64,000 nucleotides of DNA from Peteryoungia rhizophila (lineage in GTDB: Bacteria; Pseudomonadota; Alphaproteobacteria; Rhizobiales; Rhizobiaceae), in contig NZ_STGT01000001.1 of the NCBI RefSeq assembly GCF_004912145.1, positions 744,001 through 808,000 on the forward strand, written 5' to 3'. Shown piece after piece: positions 33,262-43,187 of the stretch. Each line of letters opens with the position of its first letter. The first letter of the stretch is position 1. The notes beneath the pieces were generated by a model. That model was not told where the DNA came from. It searched no databases and was given only the letters and a program-made list of their open reading frames with translations. The position numbers and the translations under genes were made by a program.

Positions 33262-34530
33262 ATGCCCTTTCGCTTCGTCCATACCGCCGACATCCATCTC
33301 GACTCGCCACTGCGATCGCTGGCCCTGCGCAACCAGGATCTCGCCGAACTCGTCGGCGATGCCAGTCGGCAGGCATTGGTCGCTATCGTCGACCTGTGCC
33401 TCGAAGAGGCGGTCGATGCCCTCGTCATTGCCGGCGATCTCTATGATGGTGACCAGACGTCGATGAAAACGGCACGGTTTCTCGCCGGGCAGCTGGAGCG
33501 GCTGCACCAGGCCGGCATCCGCACCTATCTGATCAAGGGAAATCACGATGCGCTCTCCAAGATTGCCAGGGAACTGGTGATGCCGGAGACAGTCAAGATC
33601 TTCGGCGGCCATGCCGAGACCATTGAGATCACCAAGGGAAGCCTGCCGGTCGCGATCCATGGCCTGAGCTTCGCCAAGTCGCAGGCGCCCGAATCCCTGC
33701 TGCCGAAATACCGCCCGCCGGTTCAAGGTGCGGTCAATATCGGCATAATGCATACCAGTCTCGCCGGCTCACCTGGGCATGATGCCTATGCACCCTGCAA
33801 TGTGCTCGACCTGCATGCCTCGGGCTTCGACTATTGGGCGCTCGGCCACATTCATCTGCGCACCCACCACGCAGGGACCTCCACCGTCGTCATGCCAGGC
33901 ATGCCGCAGGGTCGCGACATCAACGAGGCCGGCGCCAAGAGCGCGTCGCTCGTCACCGTCTCTGATGACAGGACAATCACGGTCGAGGAGCGACTGACAA
34001 GCGTGGCGCAGTTCCAGCGGGTGAATGTCGATCTGGCAGGCGTCAGTGAATGGCGCGACGCGGCAGAAGCAATCGAGGCTGGTCTCCTGATTGAGCGGGA
34101 GCGGACTGCGTCGCCGCATCTCGTGGCCCGCCTGCGGCTCATCGGACGGACGCCACTCAACTGGCAGATCCGACGCGATCTCGATCTGCTGCAGACTGAG
34201 GTCGAGCTGCGCGGCGACCGGATCGGCAGGACCTGGATCGAGAAGATCGAGCTCACGACTGAGGCCCCGCAGTCGGGTGCGGACGTCCGGGTCGCGGACC
34301 CCGTCGTCGAACTCGGCGTGCTGATGCGCGACGATGTGATCGCCCGAAGCGGGTTCCGCGCTGAAGTCAGCGAAATGGTGCGAGACCTGCTGACGGATCT
34401 GCCGGCCGAAAGCCGTGACTTCGCCGGCCGTGACGAGGCAGCTCTGGAGCGCTTCCTCGACAGCCTTCTGACCGAAGGCGTCGAAGATATCACCGCCCGG
34501 ATGAGCGCCGCCGAGCGGGGGGACAGCTGA
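33262..34530 (+). CDS. yhaO: YhaO/SbcD-like DNA repair metallophosphoesterase
   Basis: This 422-residue calcineurin-like phosphoesterase has the five metal motifs: FVHTADIHLDS, AGDLYDGD, KGNHDALS, IMHTSLAG and LGHIHLRTHH. Together with the partner ATPase it should act as a nuclease on DNA ends or structured DNA, as in SbcCD/Mre11-Rad50 systems. The C-terminal part (about 260-420) is of the YhaO type. It starts ATG 33262, and its stop overlaps the ATG of the large ATPase in TGATG (34528-34532), so the two are translationally coupled. Function in double-strand break repair is inferred from family. Confidence 0.87.
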   Translation: MPFRFVHTADIHLDSPLRSLALRNQDLAELVGDASRQALVAIVDLCLEEAVDALVIAGDLYDGDQTSMKTARFLAGQLERLHQAGIRTYLIKGNHDALSKIARELVMPETVKIFGGHAETIEITKGSLPVAIHGLSFAKSQAPESLLPKYRPPVQGAVNIGIMHTSLAGSPGHDAYAPCNVLDLHASGFDYWALGHIHLRTHHAGTSTVVMPGMPQGRDINEAGAKSASLVTVSDDRTITVEERLTSVAQFQRVNVDLAGVSEWRDAAEAIEAGLLIERERTASPHLVARLRLIGRTPLNWQIRRDLDLLQTEVELRGDRIGRTWIEKIELTTEAPQSGADVRVADPVVELGVLMRDDVIARSGFRAEVSEMVRDLLTDLPAESRDFAGRDEAALERFLDSLLTEGVEDITARMSAAERGDS

Positions 34531-37500
34531 TGCGTCTGCGCAGGCTCGACCTCACGCGATACGGCAAGTTCACCGACCATTCGATCGACTTCGGCGCGGC
34601 GCGACCGGGTTCGCCGGACCTTCACATCGTCTACGGGTTGAACGAGGCCGGCAAATCGACGACCTTCGCCGCATATCTCGATTTGCTATATGGCATAGGC
34701 GAGCGCAGCACCTATAACTTCCTTCATCCCTACAACACGATGAAGGTCGGTGCGCGGCTCGAATTCGGCGGGGCCGAGCACGAACTTGCCCGGCTCAAGC
34801 AAAGGACCGGCAGCCTTGTCGACGATCGGGGGCAGCCAGTGAACGAGGCATTGCTTGCGGGCGCGCTCGGTGGCATCGGCCGCGAGGCCTACCGCACGAT
34901 GTTCTCGCTTGACGACCAGTCGCTCAAGGAAGGCGGAAATGCCATCATTCAGAGCAAGGGTGAGCTCGGAGAGTTGCTGTTCTCCGCGAGCTCAGGTCTC
35001 GCCGGGCTGAGCCGGTCTTTGGCAACGGCGGCCGACGAAGCCAATGCAATTTACAAGAAGCGCTCATCGAGCACCAAGCTCGCCGAGCTCAAGCGCTCAC
35101 TGGAAGGCCTGAAATCAGAGCGGACTGCGATCGATACGCTGGCCTCGACTTATGCGGCGCTTCAGGCGACCCACGACCAGGCCGACGGCGCTTATCGAGC
35201 GACTGCGCGGATGCTTGCCGAGGCAAAAACGAAACACCAGGAATGGATGCGCTTGCTGAGCGCCCTGCCGGCTTCGCGCGAACATGCTCAGCTCAATGCG
35301 AATGTCACGGAGATGGGCAAAACATCGCGCCCACCCGCGGAATGGTTCGCATTGCTGCCGCAACTCCTGCGCGACGAGACGCGGCTTACTGCGATCATCG
35401 ACATCGCAGATCGCTCGACGCGTCAACTCGCCGAGGAGATCGAGGCGATAAAGCTGGATGGACAGGCCGCAACGATTGCCGCCCACATGGAAATGCTCGA
35501 CCAGGGACGCGCCCGTTTCCTCGCAGCCGACGGCGACCTGTCAAAGCGAAAGCTGGCGCTCGCGGAGCAGGAGGGCGCACTTGCGCAGCTTCTCGCCGAG
35601 CTCGAGCAGGAGCACGCGGAGCCATCAACCCTGCTGTTGCCGGCTTCCCTGGTCGGCGTGATCAGGGATCTGATCGAGACGCATTCCGGCGTGGAAGCGC
35701 AGCTCGTGGCCGCAGAGCGCGAACTCATCCGCGCCCGAGAGACTCTCGAACGGCGGGGGTCGAATGAAGATGGGACAGACAAGGCATCGCTCTCAGACCC
35801 CACCCAAATCCGCCGGATCCAGGCCGCACTTGCCAGCCTGTCCGGCTCGGATCTGGTAGCCAGACTAGCCTTGGAGGAACGCACGCTCGGGCAGATGCGC
35901 CGCGCGCAGGAGAGCCATTTCGCCCGCCTTGCCCCTTGGACCGGCGATGCGGAGGCGCTGCGCCGCACGGGATCAGCCGAAGCTCGCCAGATCGAGAACT
36001 GGCGCAGTCAGGCATTGGCCATCGAGAGGCGCAAAGCCGACCACGAAAGCCGCCTGCGCGATCTCGGCACCGAACAGGCTCGAATAAAAGCCCTGATCAC
36101 CGCCTTCGCAAGCGGTGGACCTATCGATGACGGCGAGGCGGCAAGACTGCGCGCAGAACGCGATAAAGCCTGGCATACTCATCTGGCCTCACTGGATGCG
36201 ACGACCGCGCAGATCTTCGAGGCGCGGATGCATGAGGACGACGATGTGTCTGCGGCGCGGCTGTCGCGTGCGCAGGAGCTCGCAGACTTGCGGCAACTTC
36301 GCCAAAACGAAGCAGAGACGATAGCCGCAATCCACCGGCAGCGAGAATTGTTTGCCGAGGTGCAGAACGAGCACGATGCGCATGCCAGAAGGATCGCCGC
36401 TCTCCTGCCCGAGGCATTGAGACAAGACGGCGACGCAATGGAGGGCATTGCCAGTCTGGAGGCGTGGATGTCTCGACGCGCCGCAGCACTTGCCGCATCG
36501 GATGACCTGCAGCAAGCCCAAGACGCCGTTGACGCACTTCGTGTCGAACTGGAGGGACATGGCAAAGCGCTGGCCGCCAGCCTCGCCGAGGCAGGGATAG
36601 ATGTCGCTCACCTGAGCATCGCCGAACTCGCTCGCACTGCAAGCGCCGCACTGGCGGCAAGCGAAAGCGAACGTTCCGCACGGCTGGCGCATGAAAAGGC
36701 ACTCGGGGACCTCGCGCGCGACATGAGGGAACGCGAACGCGACAAACAGGAGGCGCAAGCCCGTGCCGCTTCCTGGGATCGAGATTGGCAGCAGGCCCTG
36801 TCGCGAACCTGGTTCTCCGAAAAGTCAGGTTCGATCGCTGCCGTCAGGGCGATCCTGACTGCGCTTGGCACATTGCCCGCAATCTTGAAGGAGCGGCAGG
36901 ATCTGGCGAGCCGCGTGACTGCGATGGAGCGTGACCAGGCACAGTTCAGGGCGGACATGGCCGGCCTGCTTGCCGAATGCGGGGAAGATCGGCCCCCCGG
37001 CGATGCGTTGGCAGCGGCCAATGCGCTGGTCCGACGTCACGAGGCGGCTCGGCGGGCTGCCCAGCTTCGTGCGGACAAGCAGGCCGAGTTCGACAAACAA
37101 CAGGCAAAGCTGCGGGCGCTCGAAGAAGAGCTGGCGGTCCACGAGGCCCGCAGATCCGAGCTGATGAATTTCTTCGGCGCCGACAGCCTCGCCGAGGTCG
37201 AAACTTGTCTGGCCCAGGTCAGAGAGCGCGATCGGTTGGAAGAGCGGATCGCCGTGTTGCGCCGCCAGATCGTCGAAGCAATCAGAGCTTCGAGTTTTGA
37301 GGAGGCCGAGACACGACTGGCAGAGATCGACACCGATCAGCTCGAGCGCGATGCCTTGGAACTCGGCGGACGGATCGAGGATCTGACCGAACAGTGCAAA
37401 CAGCTCTTTGCCGACAAGTCGCTGGCTCAGCAGAGGCTAGACGCCGTCGGCGGCGACGACGCAGTTGCCCGGATCGAGGCTCGGCGCCGCACCGTGCTCC

Positions 37501-37997
37501 TCGAGATCGAGGCATTCGCCATGCGACACCTTGTACTCCGGACGGGGACGCTCGCCGCCGAGAAGGCACTGCATCTCTACCGGGACCGGCATCGCAGTGC
37601 GATGATGAACCGAGCCTCCGAAGCCTTCCGGCAGATTACCAGCGGCAATTACTCCGGCCTGACGACGCAGCCAGACCGGGACCGTGAAATCCTGATCGGC
37701 GTAACCCGCGATGGCGGCTCGAAGCTTGCCGATGCGATGTCGACCGGCACGCAGTTCCAGCTTTATCTGGCACTCCGGCTCGCGGGCTATGAGGAATTCG
37801 CGACGCTGCGCCCGCCTGTGCCGTTCGTTGCCGACGACATCATGGAGAGCTTCGACAATCCGCGTTCGGAAGAGGTCTTTCGGCTTCTGGGCCAGATGGC
37901 GAAGGTCGGGCAGGTGATCTATCTGACCCATCACTGGCATCTGTGTGAAATCGCCAGGCGGGTTGTCCCCGACGTGACTGTGCACCATCTGCAGTGA
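34530..37997 (+). CDS. yhaN: YhaN/SbcC-like SMC-type ATPase
   Basis: This 1155-residue protein is the Rad50/SbcC-like partner of the upstream nuclease. The N-terminal head has IVYGLNEAGKSTTFAAYLDL with Walker A GLNEAGKST and the YhaN-typical RSTYNFLHPYNTMKVGARLE. A long alpha-helical region rich in Glu, Arg, Ala and Leu (about residues 190-1000) should form coiled coils. The C-terminal head contains ITSGNYSGLTTQ, a signature-like DAMSTGTQFQLYLALRLAGY and Walker B PFVADDIMESFDN. The helical region lacks an evident CxxC zinc hook, which fits YhaN rather than classical SbcC. It probably clamps DNA and gates the nuclease. Confidence 0.87.
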   Translation: MRLRRLDLTRYGKFTDHSIDFGAARPGSPDLHIVYGLNEAGKSTTFAAYLDLLYGIGERSTYNFLHPYNTMKVGARLEFGGAEHELARLKQRTGSLVDDRGQPVNEALLAGALGGIGREAYRTMFSLDDQSLKEGGNAIIQSKGELGELLFSASSGLAGLSRSLATAADEANAIYKKRSSSTKLAELKRSLEGLKSERTAIDTLASTYAALQATHDQADGAYRATARMLAEAKTKHQEWMRLLSALPASREHAQLNANVTEMGKTSRPPAEWFALLPQLLRDETRLTAIIDIADRSTRQLAEEIEAIKLDGQAATIAAHMEMLDQGRARFLAADGDLSKRKLALAEQEGALAQLLAELEQEHAEPSTLLLPASLVGVIRDLIETHSGVEAQLVAAERELIRARETLERRGSNEDGTDKASLSDPTQIRRIQAALASLSGSDLVARLALEERTLGQMRRAQESHFARLAPWTGDAEALRRTGSAEARQIENWRSQALAIERRKADHESRLRDLGTEQARIKALITAFASGGPIDDGEAARLRAERDKAWHTHLASLDATTAQIFEARMHEDDDVSAARLSRAQELADLRQLRQNEAETIAAIHRQRELFAEVQNEHDAHARRIAALLPEALRQDGDAMEGIASLEAWMSRRAAALAASDDLQQAQDAVDALRVELEGHGKALAASLAEAGIDVAHLSIAELARTASAALAASESERSARLAHEKALGDLARDMRERERDKQEAQARAASWDRDWQQALSRTWFSEKSGSIAAVRAILTALGTLPAILKERQDLASRVTAMERDQAQFRADMAGLLAECGEDRPPGDALAAANALVRRHEAARRAAQLRADKQAEFDKQQAKLRALEEELAVHEARRSELMNFFGADSLAEVETCLAQVRERDRLEERIAVLRRQIVEAIRASSFEEAETRLAEIDTDQLERDALELGGRIEDLTEQCKQLFADKSLAQQRLDAVGGDDAVARIEARRRTVLLEIEAFAMRHLVLRTGTLAAEKALHLYRDRHRSAMMNRASEAFRQITSGNYSGLTTQPDRDREILIGVTRDGGSKLADAMSTGTQFQLYLALRLAGYEEFATLRPPVPFVADDIMESFDNPRSEEVFRLLGQMAKVGQVIYLTHHWHLCEIARRVVPDVTVHHLQ

Positions 37998-38291
37998 TGT
38001 TTGCCTGCGACCAGCCAAGGTCGTTCTGCATGGAATGGTCGACAGAGGCGTCAAGCGCCAAGGCTGTTGTACGCAAATCTCTCGCTCAACTCGCTCTCGC
38101 CACTCATTGAGCCGACAGTTCGGGCGTCCCTTGGCGTGTCCAGCTCTCTCGTCGGTGCTAAGGACAAGTCCGCGGTCGGCCTCACGACGTCCACTGGATA
38201 TCGCAAGCCATCTCGTCAGATCCTCTCCTGTTGCTTTTTGGCCGACGAGCGGCTAGCCCGGCATGACGTCAAAACCGGATGCAGACAGGCG
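37998..38291. other. Intergenic region before the RpiR regulator
   Basis: These 294 bases contain an in-frame open extension upstream of the regulator but no recognisable protein. The rpiR promoter must lie here. No terminator for yhaN is obvious. Confidence 0.35.
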
Positions 38292-39161
38292 ATGTCAGAT
38301 AGCAAGGTTCAACCGACCCTCATTGAGCGCGTACAGGCAGTCGCTGAAAATCTGACGGCCACTGAACAGCGGCTGATATCCGAACTGCTGAAAGCGCCTC
38401 ATGCGGTTGCAATCGGAACATCCAGCGAATTTGCAGCGAGGCTCGGTGTGCATGAGGCGACCACGTCCCGCCTCGCACGCAAGCTCGGCTTCTCCTCCTA
38501 TTCGGAGTTTCGCGACGAATTGCGCCGCGAATTTCTCAAGGTGGCGGATCCGGCGGAGCGGATTTCCGCCACGCTGAGTGATGCAATGACCCATGGCTTT
38601 CTGCCGTTGCTCGTCGCGAGCGAGTTGGCGGCGCTCGAGGCCATGACCGACCACGTCACCGATGCCAAAATTCTGGAAGCTGCCGAGAAACTCGATCGCA
38701 GCCGGGTCTTCATTCACGGTCATGGCAATGCCGAGGCGCTGGCCGTCCTGATGGAAAGACGGCTGAGGCGGCTCGGCATCGACAGCCATCCCCTCACCGG
38801 AAGCCGGCGGGACCTTGCCGAACAGATGCTGACGCTCTCTGGAGACGACGCCCTCTTGGTGTTCGCATTCCGTCGGCAGCCCCCGGACTACGCCCGTCTG
38901 ATGGATGTCGCGGCCGAAGTGGGAGCATCGACCGTGGTCATTGCGGGCACGGTGGGTGCATCGCTGACCCCGCGCCCACAGGTGCTGCTTTCCGCCCCGC
39001 GGGCTGGCATGCCCGACAGCTTTCAGACGCTCACCGTGCCTATGACGATTTGCAATGCGATCAACCTTGCCCTTGCGGCGCGACGAGGTGGAGAGGCCTT
39101 GTCGAAACTCGACCGTTTGGGGGATCTGATCGCAAGGTTCGAAAAGGGCCCTGCAAGATAA
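38292..39161 (+). CDS. RpiR-family transcriptional regulator (HTH-SIS)
   Basis: This 289-residue regulator has an N-terminal HTH_6 domain (LTATEQRLISELLKAPHAVA, SSEFAARLGVHEATTSRLAR, KLGFSSYSEFRDELR) and a C-terminal SIS domain that binds phosphosugars (SRVFIHGHGNAEALAVLMER, LSGDDALLVFAFRRQPPDYA, GASTVVIAGTVGAS). ATG 38292 gives the family length; an open frame further upstream adds unrelated sequence. It precedes an Fbp-type ABC importer and a phosphatase on the same strand, 68 bases before the binding protein gene. Because RpiR proteins sense phosphorylated sugars or amino sugars, it suggests what this importer handles. Confidence 0.87.
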   Translation: MSDSKVQPTLIERVQAVAENLTATEQRLISELLKAPHAVAIGTSSEFAARLGVHEATTSRLARKLGFSSYSEFRDELRREFLKVADPAERISATLSDAMTHGFLPLLVASELAALEAMTDHVTDAKILEAAEKLDRSRVFIHGHGNAEALAVLMERRLRRLGIDSHPLTGSRRDLAEQMLTLSGDDALLVFAFRRQPPDYARLMDVAAEVGASTVVIAGTVGASLTPRPQVLLSAPRAGMPDSFQTLTVPMTICNAINLALAARRGGEALSKLDRLGDLIARFEKGPAR

Positions 39162-39229
39162 CTTGCATGTCATAAAATTGTAGCAAGAAAACCATACATG
39201 AACTATGGTACTCACGAGAGGAGACGTTC

Positions 39230-40342
39230 ATGTACAGAATTCTTGCCCCGCTTTGCGCGCTCGCGCTGGCAACATCAGCCCATGCCCAGGACCTTGATAC
39301 GCAGACAGCCACCGAATTGCTGCCGCAGGCGAAGCAGGAAGGTAAAGTCACCGTCTACGCTTTCACCAGCCGCATAGGCCGGGTCGAGCAAGCTTTCGAG
39401 GCCGCCTATCCCGGTATCGACATGATCACCTTTGACATGTCTTCAACCGAGCAGATCGCCCGCATCAAGAGCGAGGCGCAAGCCGGGCTTCCCGGCGCGG
39501 ATGTGATCTACATTTCTGACGCGCCGGTCGTGCTGACGGAACTGGTAGCAAACAACCTCCTGGCATCCTACGTGCCGCCTCGGGTCGCAGGCGTCTTGGC
39601 CGAGCAGTTCAAAACGCCTTTGCTTGCTCAGCGGCTTTCCACGAAAGTGCTGATGTATAACGAGGAAGCCCACCCGGACGGTTCCCCGGTCAAGAACCTC
39701 TGGGATCTGACCAAGCCCGAATGGAACGGCCGCGTGATCATGGTCGACCCGCTGCAGCGTGGCGACTATCTCGACCTGATGACCGAGATCGTGCTGAAAT
39801 CCGAAGAGATGGCGAGTGCCTACGAAGCAAGTTTCGGCAAACCGATCATGCTTTCCGACGGCAACGAGAATGCTGGTCAGCAGTTCATCGCCGAGCTTTT
39901 CGCCAATGATCTGGTGCTCGTCAGTTCGACTGATGACGTCAACAAGGCGATTGGCGCCAAGGGCCAACAGACACCTCCGATCGGCTTCACGAGCTACTCC
40001 GACCGTCGCGACAATGAAGACGAAGGTTGGGCACTGCAGGTCGCCAACGATGTCGCGCCTTCAAACGGTATCGTCTTCCCCGCCTTGCTGGCGATCAACC
40101 CGAAGCCTGCAAGCCCGGCTGCAGCACGCCTGGCCGTTGACTTCATGATGGGAGACGACAGCGAAACCGGTGGGGAGGGCTTCAAGCCATTCTACGTTGC
40201 CGGCGACTGGCCCACTCGCTCCGACATCATGCCACACGAGGAAGCAATCCCGCTTTCAGACTTCAAGGGATGGCAGATCTCACCGACCGAGACGGCGAAA
40301 ATCCGGGCCGAAGTGGCCGATTTCATTCTCGCTCTGCAATAA
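39230..40342 (+). CDS. Fbp/AfuA-type ABC substrate-binding protein, likely for a phosphorylated compound
   Basis: This 370-residue periplasmic protein has a signal peptide (MYRILAPLCALALATSAHAQ) and the SBP_bac_6/FbpA-like fold. It has VTVYAFTSRIGRVEQAFEAA, IKSEAQAGLPGADVIYISDA, KNLWDLTKPEWNGRVIMVDP and WPTRSDIMPHEEAI. Database labels would say iron(III), but the family also includes AfuA (hexose phosphates) and phosphonate-binding proteins. I see no obvious FbpA-type Tyr-Tyr iron pair, though this was judged only by eye. The neighbours, an RpiR regulator and a histidine-phosphatase, argue for an organophosphate. Fold confidence is high; ligand is inference. Confidence 0.83.
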   Translation: MYRILAPLCALALATSAHAQDLDTQTATELLPQAKQEGKVTVYAFTSRIGRVEQAFEAAYPGIDMITFDMSSTEQIARIKSEAQAGLPGADVIYISDAPVVLTELVANNLLASYVPPRVAGVLAEQFKTPLLAQRLSTKVLMYNEEAHPDGSPVKNLWDLTKPEWNGRVIMVDPLQRGDYLDLMTEIVLKSEEMASAYEASFGKPIMLSDGNENAGQQFIAELFANDLVLVSSTDDVNKAIGAKGQQTPPIGFTSYSDRRDNEDEGWALQVANDVAPSNGIVFPALLAINPKPASPAAARLAVDFMMGDDSETGGEGFKPFYVAGDWPTRSDIMPHEEAIPLSDFKGWQISPTETAKIRAEVADFILALQ

Positions 40343-40396
40343 CATAGACGAGTGAGAGACGGGCAGCGTGGTCGCCCGTCTCTCCGGAGCTCCGGA

Positions 40397-42136
40397 ATGA
40401 CAATTACACTGCGCCGCCACTACCAGAACCTGTCGCGCCACGGACTGACCATCGCCATGGCCCTGCTTCTCGTCGTTCTGGTTGTCGCCCCTCTGTTCAC
40501 GATTTTCGTCGAGACCCTCACCCCCCGATCCGGCTCCGGTGCCAACGCCTGGGTCGATGTGCTGGCCAGCCGTCTGTCCCAGAACCTTTTCTGGCGGCCG
40601 ACGATCAACACGATGATAATCGGCCTCTGCGTTGCCATCGGTTGCGTGCTGCTCGGTGGCTTCCTCGCCTGGTTGGTGGTGATGACCGACGTTCCCGGTC
40701 GCCCTGCGATTGCATTCCTGGCAACTCTGCCATTCATGATCCCGAGCTTTGCCACTGCACTCGCATGGGGCAGTGTCTTTCGTAATGGTCGCGTCGGTGG
40801 TGGGGGCGGCCTGCTGGAGGGCTTTGGTTTCAACGTGCCGGACTGGCTGTCCTGGGGCATGACGCCCACCATCGTTGTGCTCATAGCCCACTACTACGCG
40901 CTTGCCTTCACGGTCATTGCCGCGGCGCTCTCCACGGTCAACGGGGACCTCGTCGAAGCAGCCCAAATGACCGGCGCCTCGCGCAAGCGGATCCTGTTCG
41001 GCATCGTGCTGCCAATCGTCACGCCGGCGATCATCGCCGGTGGTTCACTGGCATTTGCAGGCGCGGTGTCGAACTTTGCCGCCCCTGCCCTTCTCGGCTT
41101 GCCGGTGCGCATGCAGACACTGTCCACCCGGCTGTTCGGCATGATCGAAATCGGCCAGACCGAGCGCGGCTATGTGCTCGCCATCCTCTTGATCGGCATT
41201 TCCGCAATCTTCCTCGGACTCGGCAATCGTCTGCTGTCAGGCCGTCGCAGCTTCGCGACGATCAGCGGAAAAGGCGCACGCCCGCGCCGCTTCACGCTTG
41301 GCCGCTCCAGGCTGCCACTGGCCGTGATCGCCTGGACGATCTGCATCATGACAACCATTCTGCCTATCCTGTTGCTCGCCGCCGCCAGCCTGGCGCCGTC
41401 TTCCTTGTCGCTGTTTTCCGACTGGACATTGCATTACTGGATCGGAGAAAGCAGTCCGGCCTTTGCACGAGGTCAACCCGGCATCCTCCACAATCCGCAG
41501 CTCATCTCCGCGATGACGACGACGCTCATTCTCGGCGCCTCGGTAGCGCTGGCTGCCAATATCATCGGCATTCTCATCGCCGTGGCATTGGCCCGGCAAA
41601 ACACGCCAGTGCTGAGCAGTCTTGTCTCACAACTCAGCTTCCTGCCGATGCTGCTGCCGGGCATCGCCTTTGCCGCCGCCTATATCGCGCTCTATGGTGC
41701 ACCGATAGGTCCGTTTCCAGCTCTCTACGGCACCAAACTGTTGCTCGGTCTGGCGCTGACTGCTGCCATGCTGCCGTTTGCCGTGCAGACTGGCCGCGCC
41801 ACGGTCACACAGATCTCCGGCGATATCGACGAGGCAGCTCGCATGACAGGCGCTGGTTTCTTCCGCCGGCTCGGTGCCATCACGATCCCGCTTGCGGCAC
41901 GCGGGCTGGCCGCCGGACTGCTGATATCCTTCGTCAATGTCATCGGCGATCTCGCGATCACCATCCTGCTTTATACGCCGACATCGCCGCTGCTGGCTGT
42001 CCTCTCCTATAGCTACGCCTCGGATGGGTTCCACCAGTTCGCCAATGCGGTCACCCTCGTCATCCTGATCATTTCCATGCTGGCCACCGGCGCCGCAGCG
42101 CTTCTGCGTGGCCGCCGCCGCCAAAACTTCGCGTGA
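40397..42136 (+). CDS. Fbp/AfuB-type ABC transporter permease (fused, two permease domains)
   Basis: This 579-residue inner-membrane protein has about twelve hydrophobic helices from two fused BPD_transp_1 domains. Each carries an EAA-type loop: VEAAQMTGASRKRILFGIVLP near residue 195 and IDEAARMTGAGFFRRLGAITIP near residue 480. This is the FbpB/AfuB arrangement. The start is ATG 40397 (MTITLRRHYQNLSRHG), which has GGAG about ten bases upstream; a start at 40352 would add 15 unlikely residues. The ATPase gene begins ten bases beyond its stop. It forms one importer with the flanking genes. Confidence 0.87.
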   Translation: MTITLRRHYQNLSRHGLTIAMALLLVVLVVAPLFTIFVETLTPRSGSGANAWVDVLASRLSQNLFWRPTINTMIIGLCVAIGCVLLGGFLAWLVVMTDVPGRPAIAFLATLPFMIPSFATALAWGSVFRNGRVGGGGGLLEGFGFNVPDWLSWGMTPTIVVLIAHYYALAFTVIAAALSTVNGDLVEAAQMTGASRKRILFGIVLPIVTPAIIAGGSLAFAGAVSNFAAPALLGLPVRMQTLSTRLFGMIEIGQTERGYVLAILLIGISAIFLGLGNRLLSGRRSFATISGKGARPRRFTLGRSRLPLAVIAWTICIMTTILPILLLAAASLAPSSLSLFSDWTLHYWIGESSPAFARGQPGILHNPQLISAMTTTLILGASVALAANIIGILIAVALARQNTPVLSSLVSQLSFLPMLLPGIAFAAAYIALYGAPIGPFPALYGTKLLLGLALTAAMLPFAVQTGRATVTQISGDIDEAARMTGAGFFRRLGAITIPLAARGLAAGLLISFVNVIGDLAITILLYTPTSPLLAVLSYSYASDGFHQFANAVTLVILIISMLATGAAALLRGRRRQNFA

Positions 42137-42146
42137 GGCTCCACCC

Positions 42147-43187
42147 GTGATTTCACTCGACCACGTCACGAAGTCCTTTGCAGGCCATGATGCTGTCTCA
42201 AATGTCAGCCTCTCGGTGCCTGAAGGCTCATTTCTCGTATTGCTCGGTCCGTCGGGCTGCGGCAAAAGTACAATGCTGCGCATGCTGGCCGGCCTTGAAC
42301 AGCCGACATCCGGCAGGATACTTTACAACGAGACGCTGGTTGCAGATGGCAATGCCGGCTTCACCCTGCCACCGGCAGATCGCAATGCCGGCCTCGTCTT
42401 CCAGTCTTATGCGCTCTGGCCCCATATGACGGTCGCCGGCAACATCGAATGGCCTCTGAAAGTGGCCAAGCTTCCGACGGAAGAACGGCGCATCCGCCGC
42501 GCTGATGCCATGCAGATGCTCGGCATATCAGCACTTGCCGACAGATATCCGGGCGAAATCTCCGGCGGCCAACAGCAGCGCGTCGCGCTCGCAAGAATGA
42601 TTGCACCACGTCCGAAGATCATGCTGTTCGACGAACCTCTTTCCAACCTCGACGCCACGCTGCGTGTGGAAATGCGCTTCGAACTGCTGAAGTTGCATGC
42701 TGCGACAGGTGCCACGGCCGTCTACGTCACCCATGACCAGGTCGAGGCGATGACCATGGCCACGCATGTGGCTGTCATGAACAACGGCCGCGTCGAACAA
42801 TTCGACGCTCCTGAAAAGCTGCTTTCCGAACCGGCCTCGGCTTTCGTCGCAGGCTTTGTCGGCACGCCGGCCGCAAACCTCATTCCGATCACCGGAGGCA
42901 GGTGGTTCGGCAGGGTTGCCGATCCATCCCTCCTCGATGCGACCGGCCATGCCATGGTCCGCGCCGACCAGATCGAAGTCGTCAGCGAAAGTGGCCCTCA
43001 TGTCATCGAGGTAGAACTCGCCGAAATCGTGCCGATGGCCGGACGCTACCTCGTCAGCGGCCTCATAGACGGCATCCGCATCACGGCCGTCACCGACCGC
43101 GCCGTTCGTTCGGCAGAAAAACTCCGCTTCCGGCTGCCCGGCGCACCAGCGGCAATCTTCGACATACAGGGAACACGCCTTTCATGA
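42147..43187 (+). CDS. Fbp/AfuC-type ABC transporter ATPase
   Basis: This 346-residue ATPase of the CUT1/Fbp group has Walker A GPSGCGKST, Q-loop LVFQSYALWPHMTVAGNIEW, signature ISGGQQQRVALARMI and Walker B IMLFDEPLSNLDATLRVEM. A C-terminal regulatory TOBE-like domain follows (about residues 240-346). The GTG at 42147 (VISLDHVTKSF) is preferred with GAGG nine bases upstream; an ATG at 42108 would overlap the permease by 29 bases. Its stop overlaps the phosphatase ATG in ATGA (43184-43187), so the phosphatase is translationally coupled to the importer. Confidence 0.87.
   Translation: MISLDHVTKSFAGHDAVSNVSLSVPEGSFLVLLGPSGCGKSTMLRMLAGLEQPTSGRILYNETLVADGNAGFTLPPADRNAGLVFQSYALWPHMTVAGNIEWPLKVAKLPTEERRIRRADAMQMLGISALADRYPGEISGGQQQRVALARMIAPRPKIMLFDEPLSNLDATLRVEMRFELLKLHAATGATAVYVTHDQVEAMTMATHVAVMNNGRVEQFDAPEKLLSEPASAFVAGFVGTPAANLIPITGGRWFGRVADPSLLDATGHAMVRADQIEVVSESGPHVIEVELAEIVPMAGRYLVSGLIDGIRITAVTDRAVRSAEKLRFRLPGAPAAIFDIQGTRLS

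Noticed and set aside
32844..33428. Minus-strand open frame of 194 codons between bciA-like and the exonuclease.
   Set aside because: No domain or family pattern, half of it antisense to the exonuclease, no ribosome-binding site.
33034..33753. A minus-strand open frame overlapping the exonuclease start.
   Set aside because: Its composition is that of an antisense shadow, and the exonuclease has clear motifs in the other frame.
39230..43187. Labelling the Fbp-type importer as an iron(III) transporter.
   Set aside because: No iron box was seen before it, and the RpiR regulator and coupled phosphatase argue for a phosphorylated ligand.
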